DNA of 61,741 nucleotides, taken from Clostridia bacterium (lineage in GTDB: Bacteria > Bacillota > Clostridia > Peptostreptococcales > Anaerovoracaceae). The notes beneath the pieces are model-generated. The model had not been told where the DNA came from and searched no databases. It worked only from the letters and a program-made list of their open reading frames with translations. The DNA lies in NCBI GenBank assembly GCA_910575405.1, contig CAJTER010000029.1, positions 1 to 61,741 of the forward strand. The letters run 5' to 3'. This document shows, piece by piece, positions 24,424 to 34,100 of the stretch. A program made the translations under genes and the position numbers. Each line of letters opens with the position of its first letter. The stretch's first letter is position 1.

Positions 24424-24457
24424 GAAGGTTAGAATGTGTTAACCTTCTTCTTTTTTT
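24424..24457 (+). terminator. Terminator after the Rpn-like gene
   Basis: GAAGGTTA and TAACCTTC form the stem, followed by TTCTTTTTTTC. It ends the core operon of element 1. Confidence 0.85.
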
Positions 24458-24476
24458 CACTATAGCTTACAGAAAC

Positions 24477-24503
24477 GCAAAAGTTGCAAAAGCTGCAAAA
24501 CGA
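24477..24503 (+). repeat. Three 9-bp iterons, element 1
   Basis: GCAAAAGTT, GCAAAAGCT and GCAAAACGA follow each other without a gap. The same 9-base rhythm in reverse (GCGCCTTTT, GCGTCTTTT) occurs at 25076-25096, and further GCAAAA-type runs occur inside the replication gene at 29152-29180. Iteron-like repeats flanking an AT-rich gap suggest a replication-initiator or regulator binding site. Confidence 0.5.
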
Positions 24504-25075
24504 AGCATACCTTTCATACTGTAGCATGATTCGATCAGGTAAAATGGAAAATTATGGAACCATCCAAAGGAAAGAAAGATTGGAGATTCCAGATTGCCTT
24601 TACGGAGTTGCAACAAAAAAATCGTGAGCAAGCCACGAATGACAAAAGAATACTTAGTAGGGAAATTTATAAAAAATGAAACTATATTGATTTTTATACA
24701 AATAAGACTTTTTATGTTGATTTATGGATATCAATTAATATATTGTATTTTATTGTAAAAATTGTAATGTAAGGCTAGATATTATAAAAGAATATCAGAA
24801 GATGATAAAGCCTCGCTCTAATAATAGAGTACCTCGTATCAGTTATTTCTATTCATAAGAGCAGTTATTAAAATTACGATAAAAGAAATTAATATTATTT
24901 AATGCAATATTAATATTGCTATTTAGAGTTTTAATGATCCTTACTATATATTAAACACCAACTATATAAATATTTAATACAATGTAATAGAATATATATA
25001 AAACGAACACGAGATATAGGAATATTTTTCTCATATTAAAAATGATATTGACTAAAGATAGTAAAATTTATTATT
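24504..25075. other. AT-rich gap without genes; candidate element replication origin
   Basis: This 570-base stretch is strongly A+T-rich, with long TA/AT runs, and has no credible reading frame on either strand. It is bracketed by GCAAAA-type repeats, precedes the replication module of element 1 and has no equivalent in element 2. An origin is plausible; direct evidence is lacking. Confidence 0.4.
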
Positions 25076-25131
25076 GCGCCTTTTGCGTCTTTTGCGAGAG
25101 GCGGTTGGGGAAAAATATCCGCGCAACATAT

Positions 25132-25656
25132 TTATCCATGATTGAAAAAATCTGAAATTAATTCTATATTTTTCTTTAACACTAGAGCTTCGTCATAAGT
25201 CGTTTTGTTTTCTACAGGCTCTTTCCAGAGGTGGATGTACATAACATCTCCTGAAAAGGTGATTGCAAAAATTTCGTTCTTTCCCTCGAAATCCTCATTA
25301 TAAAAACACTCCAAAAAATCGGTCTCGTAAACCCGATAGAATCTCGGATCAATTTTGACTGCCAGGGTGTTCTCCGTTACCGAAAAAATTGGAGAGGGCA
25401 TAGGCAAGAACTCTTTCTTTAAAGCAGCCAGAGCAGCCTGCTTATTATTATAATAGTAATAAGCTTTTCCATCTCTGCGTTTTATATAAATGTAGCGTAA
25501 ATCTGACAGCTCCGTTGTGCAGCGACTAATAGTAGATTGACTTACACCTGCAAGGCGCTCTAAATCACGTGAATTAAGAGGCCCTTGTTCCTGAATTAAT
25601 CTTAAGATACGCTTTGTATTTTCTTTTAATTCAATACCTTTATGGCTTTTTACCAT
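25132..25656 (-). CDS. Winged-helix regulator of the element 1 replication module
   Basis: The 174-aa product has an N-terminal winged helix (RILRLIQEQGPLNSRDLERL, GVSQSTISRCTTELSDLRYI) with the basic wing KRRDGKAYYYYN, followed by a small domain of unknown type (about 85-170). It is transcribed away from the polymerase operon, with an AAAGGGAG site. The 328-base intergenic region contains a promoter and a perfect palindrome (25875), a likely binding place for this regulator. The ligand is unknown. Confidence 0.8.
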   Translation of the reverse strand: MVKSHKGIELKENTKRILRLIQEQGPLNSRDLERLAGVSQSTISRCTTELSDLRYIYIKRRDGKAYYYYNNKQAALAALKKEFLPMPSPIFSVTENTLAVKIDPRFYRVYETDFLECFYNEDFEGKNEIFAITFSGDVMYIHLWKEPVENKTTYDEALVLKKNIELISDFFNHG

Positions 25657-25829
25657 CTATTTTACTCCCTTTAAAAGTTCAAAAAAATATTCATAAAATA
25701 TCGTTGATTACCATTGCGATGAAATGGCAGGTTAGGTATAGGCAGGCTCCTGTTATTCAGCCGTTATGCAGCACGATTTCCTGGCATACCGAAGGCTCCA
25801 TGGGAATATTGTACCACGTACTGAATAAT

Positions 25830-25858
25830 TTGACAATAACTAATGAATTGCATTCAAT
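25830..25858 (+). promoter_or_regulatory. Promoter of the PolA-DUF669-DUF3987 operon
   Basis: TTGACA, 17 bases, then TTCAAT. The -35 box is perfect and the -10 box fair. The predicted start of transcription falls just before the palindrome at 25875. Confidence 0.5.
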
Positions 25859-25874
25859 AAAAACTAGATAGAAC

Positions 25875-25888
25875 GTTGAAATTTCAAC
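25875..25888. promoter_or_regulatory. Perfect palindrome at the start of the replication operon
   Basis: GTTGAAATTTCAAC is a perfect 14-bp inverted repeat just downstream of the promoter. The position is typical for a repressor; the divergent winged-helix protein is the obvious candidate. Confidence 0.55.
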
Positions 25889-25984
25889 ATGTTAAATTTG
25901 AATATAAATAAATATCATGCTACAATAGCGAGGACGTCAACAAATTTAGCAAGGAGAGAGTGCTCTTTTCGGAAAGGACATAAT

Positions 25985-27478
25985 ATGTTATTTCTTTCTA
26001 TACGTACAACGGGAGGGAGAAACCCTCATTTCGCAAGACTCGAAGAGCTTCAGATAATGGATAAAACCGGAGCAATCTGCAGATATGATCCTGCTCACCT
26101 GCCCAATTTGTCACAGGTACTGGTCATCCTCTTTGATGCCGTATTCACATTAGGCATTTTAGAGAAGGCCGGATGTACAATTACGCAGTTTGAGGATGTG
26201 AGGCTTTTGGCAAAAGTGACCGGAATGGTAGTGGAAGATCGTATCTTTACGCCGGTAGGACAGAGGTATTTCCGGTATAGCATTGCCCATAAGACAGTGA
26301 GTGAGGGTATAAACCTATATTGCCTAAAAGGGCTCTATGGGAAGCTAAAGCAGCACTTACGCACAGCGGTATATCGCAGGGAGAAAGCCGTACTCCCTGC
26401 AGTGCTGGAAATCCAGCGAAATGGGATTGCCTTTCATTATAAAGATTGGCAAGAATCTTTACAGACAAAACATAAAGAGCTGGCTGTAATCAACAACTCT
26501 CTGCAGCAACATTGCGGCAGTTTGGAGCCACAAAAGCTATTGCAGGCTCTACAACGGAGCGGAATGCCAATTGGTAGCTTGCGTAGAGACGAATTGAAGC
26601 CTTACAAAGCACATCCTATGGTTACTCAGTTGTATACAAAAGTAAAACTGGAGCAATATTTGACCTTATATGAACAGCGCATACTGGAATATATGGACAA
26701 CGGCTTTTTATATGCCGGATGGGACAGCTGTTCTGCAAATTCAGGCCGTATGGCGGCCCGTCAACCGAACGTTCAGGCATTTCCACGGGCTGCCAGACCT
26801 TATTTCCATGCTGCAGAAGGCAGTGTACTCATATCTTGTGATTATTCGCAAATAGAGATGCGAGTGCTTTGTGAAATTACCAGTTGCCAAAAAATGATGG
26901 GTGCTTTCCGCAAAGGAGAGGATATTCACGATAGGACTGCCCAGGCAATTTTTCAAAGAAGTTGTATTACCGAAAAACAACGGAAAGTTGCAAAAAAGGT
27001 AAATTTTGGAATAGTCTATGGTATAACCCCCTTCGGCCTTGCCAGGCAGCTAACCGAAGAAGGATTGAGCATTTCCGAAAAGGACGCAAGCCAGCTAATC
27101 GAACTGTTTTTAAGGACATACCCGGAAATTAGGGAGTACTGGAAAGCGGTTGAAGGCCTGGACGCCATTTCTTCCTTGGGTGGTAGGCAATTTTCCACAG
27201 AGGATTTGTCCAGCAGCCAGAGAAAGAATCTTGCCGTACAAGCTGCCGCTACAGAAGGATTCAAGGCTGCACTGGCCTTGCTTGAGCAGGGGAAGCCTGA
27301 ATCCTATCAATTACGAATGGCAGTCCACGACGAAGTAGTGGTCGAAGTTTCCGAGGCTGATGCCAAAGAAGCGGCTGAACTTGTGGAAGCAACGATGATT
27401 GAAGGAATGAAAAATATCGTTAAGTCTGTCCCCATTGAATGCAGCACGCACTATGGCCGCTGTTGGGGCAAAAAATGA
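25985..27478 (+). CDS. Family A DNA polymerase of element 1
   Basis: The 497-aa product carries the palm and fingers of a family A (Pol I type) polymerase: SGRMAARQPNVQAFPR, motif A SCDYSQIEMRVL (Asp286), motif B KKVNFGIVYG (about 337-346) and motif C VHDE (448-450). The first 100 residues (MLFLSIRTTGGRNP) resemble the start of a DnaQ-type exonuclease but lack the D-x-E acids, so proofreading is unlikely. I chose ATG 25985 with GGAAAGGA; ATG 25889 has no ribosome site and abuts the palindrome. With DUF669 and DUF3987 it forms a self-contained replication module. Confidence 0.9.
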   Translation: MLFLSIRTTGGRNPHFARLEELQIMDKTGAICRYDPAHLPNLSQVLVILFDAVFTLGILEKAGCTITQFEDVRLLAKVTGMVVEDRIFTPVGQRYFRYSIAHKTVSEGINLYCLKGLYGKLKQHLRTAVYRREKAVLPAVLEIQRNGIAFHYKDWQESLQTKHKELAVINNSLQQHCGSLEPQKLLQALQRSGMPIGSLRRDELKPYKAHPMVTQLYTKVKLEQYLTLYEQRILEYMDNGFLYAGWDSCSANSGRMAARQPNVQAFPRAARPYFHAAEGSVLISCDYSQIEMRVLCEITSCQKMMGAFRKGEDIHDRTAQAIFQRSCITEKQRKVAKKVNFGIVYGITPFGLARQLTEEGLSISEKDASQLIELFLRTYPEIREYWKAVEGLDAISSLGGRQFSTEDLSSSQRKNLAVQAAATEGFKAALALLEQGKPESYQLRMAVHDEVVVEVSEADAKEAAELVEATMIEGMKNIVKSVPIECSTHYGRCWGKK

Positions 27479-27492
27479 AAAGGAGGATCGAA

Positions 27493-27882
27493 ATGATGAA
27501 CATTAAAGTCGGTGATCAAATAGCAAAATTTGAATATAACGTATTATTTGAAAATGGTACATACGAGGCGATAATTAAAAATATTTACATCAAAGAAGAC
27601 TATCGTGGCAAGTCAAAGGCCCCCATTGTGGTGGTATATGAGCTGTCCACAGATGACGGTAATTATGAGTTTGAAGATTTTCTTTTTCTTGAAAATCCAG
27701 ACCGAAAATTGGAACATTTCCTCCTTGCAGCATATGGAGGTACAATCCCTCCAGAACCACAGCTGGAGGAGCTGAAAGGCCTATGTGGTTGGATTGAATT
27801 AACAACCGAGCATGGCAATAACAGAGAATATAACACGGCAGTGTCCTGGGATTTTTCAGGAGAGGAGGATGAAAATGAATAA
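27493..27882 (+). CDS. DUF669 protein, element 1
   Basis: The 129-aa product matches DUF669: YEAIIKNIYIKEDYRGKSKA, a YELSTDDGNYEF stretch, NREYNTAVSWDF and an acidic tail. This family accompanies phage and plasmid replication genes and is thought to be an OB-fold single-strand DNA-binding protein. AAAGGAGG precedes the start, 14 bases after the polymerase stop, and its end overlaps the next gene, so all three are one operon. A distant counterpart stands at 46887 in element 2. Confidence 0.78.
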   Translation: MMNIKVGDQIAKFEYNVLFENGTYEAIIKNIYIKEDYRGKSKAPIVVVYELSTDDGNYEFEDFLFLENPDRKLEHFLLAAYGGTIPPEPQLEELKGLCGWIELTTEHGNNREYNTAVSWDFSGEEDENE

Positions 27883-29524
27883 AAACCATACCTTTGCACC
27901 TTTCGCGCCTTTTGCGGAGCAGCAGGCTGAGCAGCTTCCGCATTTCCCTACAGGGGACCTTCCAGGTCCCCTTCGGGATTTCGTAGAAGCGGTTTCGGAA
28001 AATCTGCAAGTAGCTGCGGATATGGTTGCGGTTTTAGTTTTAGCGGTTCTGGCCGTGGCTGTCCAGGGAAAATTTGTCGTATCTCCAAAGGCCGGATGGG
28101 TGGAACCAGTCAATTTGTATACGCTGGTAATCGCCCGACCCTCCGAGAGAAAGAGTCCGGTACTAAAAGAGGTTACTGCCGTGCTGCATCAATTTGAGCG
28201 ACAAGAGAATGAAAGACGGCAATATGAGATGGCAAAGCAACATTTAGAAGAGGAAAAATTAAAACAGGAAATCGACAGATTACAGGCGTCGTTTTTCGAC
28301 AATGAGTCCGAAAATGAGGACCTGCTCAGCCAATGCGCTGAAAAACAGATAGCACTTTCCCAGCTAAAATTGGGCAATCCCCTAAGGCTGATGGTGGATG
28401 ATACAACGCCGGAAGCCTTAGCCAGTATGATGGCCAATCAGAATGGTACGGCAGCTGTGATCTCCACTGAAGGGGGCGTATTTGATGTACTCGCGGGGCG
28501 GTATAGCGGTAATGTAAATGTAGATGTCTTTACCAAGGCATTTAGCGGTGACCCCATCAACATTGAACGTAAGGGCAGCCCCAGTATCCGCATTGAAGCC
28601 CCAGCTCTGACGATGCTGCTAACGGTACAGCCACAGGTCCTATCAGCAATCATGGATAATAAAGCGTTCCGAGGCAGAGGGTTTCTCGCCAGGTTTTTGT
28701 ATAGTCTTCCAGCATCACCTGTTGGCCACAGGGCCTATGAAACAACCCCTGTAAGGGAAGAAATCAAAGAAAAATACAAAAAACTAGTACTGAAACTATT
28801 GTCCCTTCCCAAAGCTGAAACGCCAAAGCGTATTCGTTTTAGTGACGAAGCTCATCAATATTGCAAATCGTTCTTCCATGAAATTGAGGCTATATTATTG
28901 GAGGGATCTGAGCAGATAGATGATTGGCTTGGCAAGTTGCATGGACAGACCTGTCGGATTGCTGCACTCCTTCATTGCGCACAGATGCAGGAACGGGCGG
29001 AAGGAGAAGCGGTCAGTGGTAAAACGATGCAACAGGCCATTGAGCTTGCCTACTATTTCCTGAGCCATGCGCGGGCAGCCTTCGCTAAGATGGGGATGGC
29101 GGAATCGACTGAACTCCAAGATGCACGATATTTGTTAAAGCGAATGCAGACCGCAAAAGACGCAAAAGCAGCAAAACTGACCAGAAAAGAGTTGTTTGAC
29201 AAATGTAGAAGCAGGTTTGGGACCGTTGAAGCCATGATTCCAGCCTTAGAGCTTTTACAAGAGCATGGATACATTCTTATGGGAAAGGAAGCAACCAAGG
29301 GAAGGCCAACTGAGGTGATCTATATCAATCCTCAATATCTACAGTGCCAGGAGCAAAGGCATGAATCAGAAATCCCTTCGAATGAACCAATTTGCGTGTT
29401 TGCTCGCAGTACATCCAGTCGCAAAACGCAAACGGCACAAAGATATTTCCTGCGTATTTCAGTGGGAGCGCCGAAACAGGCCTTAATAAAAAGAAAGTAT
29501 GTCGCCAGGCTAAAATGTTTATAA
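27875..29524 (+). CDS. DUF3987 (YfjI-like) replication protein, element 1
   Basis: The 549-aa product is a DUF3987/YfjI-family protein. Its NTP-binding-like loop is IARPSERKSPVLKEV, a variant of the P-loop, followed by a coiled region (about 105-175) and GNPLRLMVDDTTPEALASMM, ISTEGGVFDVLAGRYSGN and FRGRGFLARFLYSLP. A helix-turn-helix-like region lies near 430-490. These proteins sit where primase-helicases are expected and probably help initiate replication. ATG 27875 has GGAGG six bases upstream and overlaps DUF669. The C-terminal 50 residues look poorly conserved. Confidence 0.8.
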   Translation: MNKNHTFAPFAPFAEQQAEQLPHFPTGDLPGPLRDFVEAVSENLQVAADMVAVLVLAVLAVAVQGKFVVSPKAGWVEPVNLYTLVIARPSERKSPVLKEVTAVLHQFERQENERRQYEMAKQHLEEEKLKQEIDRLQASFFDNESENEDLLSQCAEKQIALSQLKLGNPLRLMVDDTTPEALASMMANQNGTAAVISTEGGVFDVLAGRYSGNVNVDVFTKAFSGDPINIERKGSPSIRIEAPALTMLLTVQPQVLSAIMDNKAFRGRGFLARFLYSLPASPVGHRAYETTPVREEIKEKYKKLVLKLLSLPKAETPKRIRFSDEAHQYCKSFFHEIEAILLEGSEQIDDWLGKLHGQTCRIAALLHCAQMQERAEGEAVSGKTMQQAIELAYYFLSHARAAFAKMGMAESTELQDARYLLKRMQTAKDAKAAKLTRKELFDKCRSRFGTVEAMIPALELLQEHGYILMGKEATKGRPTEVIYINPQYLQCQEQRHESEIPSNEPICVFARSTSSRKTQTAQRYFLRISVGAPKQALIKRKYVARLKCL

Positions 29525-29542
29525 AGAGTTAGGTATGATCGC

Positions 29543-29580
29543 TGGGCAGGCCTGCGCGCTCTCTCTTGGGCCTGCCCCCA
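29543..29580 (+). terminator. Terminator after the replication operon, element 1
   Basis: GGGCAGGC and GCCTGCCC pair across a 16-base loop, followed by CCATTTTA. The remaining 200 bases before the integrase hold no gene. Confidence 0.6.
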
Positions 29581-29787
29581 TTTTAGAACTTCGCTAGATA
29601 CCGAAATTGATGATTTCGGCAAAAAGTACGATCCTGCACAAAAAATGCAGCACAACGTAAATGAGCACCTTCCAGAGCTATACGCGTTATAAGAATAAAA
29701 GATGCTATAGCACGATAAAGTGCAAAAGATATATTGTATTTAAGAAGATGTAATCATACAAAATCAATAGGAAAGGAGAACTTACCA

Positions 29788-30981
29788 ATGAGTAATACAA
29801 TCACCGGGCATATCCGCCTACGAGAGAATAAGAAGGGGAAAACCTATCAGATGATCCTGGAGCGAGCCACTGCTGATGGAAAGCGTAGGCGAACTTATGA
29901 AACGTTGCCAGTGGGTACGACAAAGAAGGAAGCTGAAAAAAGGCTGCGAGAAAAAATCATAAAACTGGAACAGTATGGTTCAGGGCAGCCCAGTAAACAC
30001 TCACTTAAAAGCTGGCTTCTGGAATTTCAAGAGCTCTATGTCCATGGGAAAAATCTTGCCCCCACTACCGCTGTCAGTTACGAAGATGCCATCCGTACCT
30101 ACATCGTTCCTGTCCTGGGTGAAGTTCCGTTATGCGAGCTAACACCACTGGCGATCCAAAAATGGGTAAATCAGATTTCCGAACATTCCCCAGCAACCGG
30201 AAATCCTTTGTCCCCAAAGACCGTACATAATCATTACCTCTGCCTCAAAAAAGCACTCGATATCGCTGTGAATATGGAGCTTCTCAGAGAAAATCCAGCA
30301 CTAAAGATAACACTGCCCCGGCAGAAGAAGTATCACTGCGAAGTCTACAGCGATGAGCAAATCCGTCAGCTGCTGGATTCTGTACAAGGTACTGACCTGG
30401 AGCTCCCCATCGAAATGGAGATATCGCTTGGCCTGCGTCGTGGAGAACTCCTTGCTCTGAAATTCAGCGAGATTGATTTTGAGAAACAGACCTTAACCAT
30501 AGCGGAAAATGTCGTCTCCGTCAGAGGTAAGAACCATGTCAAGGAACCGAAAACAGAGGCTGGCAGGCGTACCGTAAGAGTCAACTCTGTTCTCATTAAA
30601 AAGCTGCTGCGTCAGCGAGCAGACTATCGCAGTCGAAAGCTTCAGATGGGAGCGGACTTCCATGATACTGACCTTGTCTTCTGCAAGAAAAATGGGGAAG
30701 CCTACAACGCAGACTACTTTTCACGGAAATTCAGAAGGCATCTAAAGCGGCACAACCTTCCGCACATGCGGTTTCATGATCTGCGTCATATCTGTGCAAG
30801 CGTACATTTGGAACAGGAAATTAATCCGAAAGTTATTTCGCAGATGCTGGGTCACAGCAAAGTAGGGACAACCCTAGATATCTACAGCCATGTGATGGAA
30901 AAAAGTTCACAGGAGGCCGTGGATAAGATGGAAGAGTATCTGTATCATCCTGCACAGAAGTCAGCGGCAAAACTAAGGTAA
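29788..30981 (+). CDS. int: Tyrosine integrase of element 1
   Basis: The 397-aa product has an N-terminal arm-binding domain (HIRLRENKKGKTYQMILERA), a core-binding SAM-like domain (about 65-160) and a catalytic domain with Arg in LGLRRGELL, a Lys region, HDLRH, GHSKVGTT and Tyr in DIYSHVM. All five catalytic landmarks are present. ATG 29788 follows AAAGGAG. It should integrate and excise the element at tRNA-Val. The element 2 integrase (49392) is about 92 percent identical by eye, so the two probably recognise the same site. Confidence 0.93.
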   Translation: MSNTITGHIRLRENKKGKTYQMILERATADGKRRRTYETLPVGTTKKEAEKRLREKIIKLEQYGSGQPSKHSLKSWLLEFQELYVHGKNLAPTTAVSYEDAIRTYIVPVLGEVPLCELTPLAIQKWVNQISEHSPATGNPLSPKTVHNHYLCLKKALDIAVNMELLRENPALKITLPRQKKYHCEVYSDEQIRQLLDSVQGTDLELPIEMEISLGLRRGELLALKFSEIDFEKQTLTIAENVVSVRGKNHVKEPKTEAGRRTVRVNSVLIKKLLRQRADYRSRKLQMGADFHDTDLVFCKKNGEAYNADYFSRKFRRHLKRHNLPHMRFHDLRHICASVHLEQEINPKVISQMLGHSKVGTTLDIYSHVMEKSSQEAVDKMEEYLYHPAQKSAAKLR

Positions 30982-30999
30982 GATAGGGACTATGTAAAA

Positions 31000-31045
31000 G
31001 GCAGAGCATATAAAGATTACAAAAATGCTCTGCCTGTCTTTTTTT
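31000..31045 (+). terminator. Terminator after the element 1 integrase
   Basis: GGCAGAGCA and TGCTCTGCC form the stem, followed by TGTCTTTTTTT. It separates the integrase from the convergent SIR2 gene. Confidence 0.85.
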
Positions 31046-31149
31046 GCTATCATAACCTTTGGTGCCGTTTCGTCATCGAAAAATAACCCCCGTAGATAGA
31101 ATCTAAGTTTAGTTGGAATCTTCTATATCCTTTATTGACCCAATATACT

Positions 31150-34100
31150 TTACAACCAATTAAATCGGATTTCATTTAATCTGCATGTTTTAAATTCCTC
31201 GATTAATATTTCAAATACTGTCCCAATCGCTATACCGTTTTCCTTCAAATATTCATAATATGTCTTTGCCAAATTAGATACATTATACATACCATCTAAT
31301 CCATCTTTGCTATGCTCTTCTTTTGCATTCTTGAAAATATCATAGCAAGTATTTAACATATTTACAATGCACTTTTTATTTTCATCTTTCAAGAATATTT
31401 TATTGCAGATCACATTATGAAATTCCAATATTATTTTTTTTCCAAGGCAAATTCCATAATATGGAATTATTTGGATAAACTGTATAACTAATGCGTCTAA
31501 GATAGTATCCTTATTCTGACTTTGCAACATCTGAATAACACCATATAACATTGTAAATATAGAAGAGATTTCCTCTTGGTCGCTATAAAGAATTCTTTTT
31601 TCTAACTCAGCAAATATTTCATTTGTATTCATCTCTTTCATACTCATCTTTATATAATGGGAGTCAATGTCGGCCTCTTCTATTTGAACCAAATATCGAT
31701 TGACACTTTCATCAATATCTTCATCGTATGTATTCGAAACTCGGGCAGTGATACATAATAACAGAATAATATTATTAATTTTGATGAATCGCTTCCGCGT
31801 TTGTGATACGTCTCCCAGAATATCATAGTCCCTGGCAAGTATATTCTTTTCATTATTCACATAATGATAAAAATATTCTATAATCCTGCATATTTGTTCC
31901 TTTGATAAAATATCATTCTGTTTTTTGCTTAACATCCCATATAATACGGCATAATACCCATGCACCTGTGCATCTGCATTTTCACCGCCATGTATGGTTC
32001 CGGTCTTGGCGTCATAGTTGCTTGATATTTGAGGATTTAATAAATATTTGATTATTTTTTCTTCCGCATTATGATTGGTATCTTCCAACCAAGCTATTGG
32101 TAGATAGATGTTATTAGAAGGCAATCCAAAGCTGTCAACTTGACTCCAAACTTTTTCTGTTATTTCCTCATACGACTCGCTATCACTAAGTAATGTTTCG
32201 AATAATTTGAATTTATTAACCGCATTGCTACGTATTTTGGGGTCTTTCGAATCAAGTTCAATTTTCAAGGATTCGATAAGCCTCTCACGATGTTGTTGCA
32301 CATTACTTTCCTTTAATGCATACTCCAGGTCAACGAAATAACTTGTGAATCTATAATCAAGCAATTTATTATCTAATATAAATTCAATACATGCATTAAA
32401 TATGTTATTATTAAAATTATAGGAAATCGTATTTAAAGGGTTACCTATGATACGTTGCTTAACATACTTATCAGAAAATAATGTATCAATTTGTATAAGG
32501 ATTTCTATCAATCTGATAATGCTATTTTCATCCAAAACGATGGTCATTTTAGACGCTATATCCGTTAAGATTGCATAATCAATAAATACCTTTTCTTTAT
32601 TTTTGCCTTCTTCTAAACCTACTTCTAGCAAAGAAATAATCTGTTCATAAAACTTTTCGACATATTCTAATTGTGTATTATAAATTCTCTCCCTTGTAAA
32701 ATACAAGTTAGAGAGATTCTTATCGTTGGTTCTTATTATTTGATACCATCTCCATAGTGGAGATTTACTGCTGTATTCAATCGCCTCTATTGCAACATCG
32801 GTTGCATTTTTTTGATCGGGATATATACCAATGCATAGTAAATCTTGCAGCAACAAATATTTAAAACTAGCAGATATCTTATCGGTTTCATTATTGCCAC
32901 ATATTATTTTATAAGTGACTGTGTAAGAATTAGGGTTAAATGAGTTAATTCTGCGATCTGAAGGACGTTGATTTTTCAATATTGTCTCTATTAATGTCTC
33001 TGTTAAGGAGTCTCTTGATTCAATAATAACTTTTCTGCAATTAAATATATTATCTTCATATAAAAAATCTGAAAACAATTCTTGTCCATTAAATGTCGTC
33101 CAAGATGCTCTTGCCACCAGATTAGCATATCCAATAAGTGATGCATTTTTATTTTCGGAATATCTTTGTTGCGATATAAAGGCAATTGTGCTAGTTAAAA
33201 GTTCTTTCGCTTCCTTCTTTTTATTCAATTGACTAAGCAAACTTGCTTTCTTTAATGCACATTCATCATAATTTGTGATTTCTATTTTATCCAGATATTC
33301 ATAGGCTTTATTCACATCTAATTTACACATATAATATTTTACATATTCGATATAATACTCGTTCTTTGTCCTTATTCCGTCAAACTTAGTAACATCAATC
33401 TTATCTTTCACTTGTATATACTCATCGAATTTACCATCAACTCGATACATTTGAAGCAAGTATAATGCAATATCGCTTTTAATATGTTCATTTACATTTG
33501 TATCTTCTAAAACTTCTAATAATTTACTAGCCATATCATCATATAATGGTCGATTACACTTTTTTAAAATTGCACAAAATGAATTGATAAGTATATATTT
33601 CTCTTCAAAATATTCCTCATGTACTACTAGACGAAGTTGCTCATCAATATACTTTCCAATATTGTCTGCCTCTTTTTTAGGCAAGCAAATATAATCATCC
33701 AGCTTTTCAATGAGATCATCCATCACACCTATCATTGCTTGTACATATTGCGCTACATCCCATTTGGATTCTTGATTCCAACTTGGTACATGTGCATATG
33801 ATTTTTGGGAAAAAATAGCTTCTTTTTTCTTTTCACTCGTTTCCTTTAAACGTTCAATGAATTTTTTGATTGCTACATAATGCTTATTCTTTTCTTTTTC
33901 TTCTACCAAAACAGATAAATCTAATACCGTGATATGCTGTTGTTCCAACATTTTACGCTCAGCTATTCCAAGATTGTCAAACACACCGCAAAGATATATT
34001 GCAGGGCAGTTGTCTCCCATATTATCTCTCAGCCACCCTAACCAACTCAAGAAATTGGGGTCGGAACCAGAGAACCCAATTAAGCATAATCGGGTTTCCA

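Noticed and set aside
24504-25075. CRISPR array in the AT-rich gap
   Set aside because: There are no regularly spaced repeats of 25-40 bases and no cas genes in the window.
29152-29180. Iterons inside the DUF3987 gene as an origin
   Set aside because: They encode a plausible Lys/Ala-rich stretch (AKDAKAAKLTRK), so coding constraint alone can explain them; only the noncoding copies are used as evidence.
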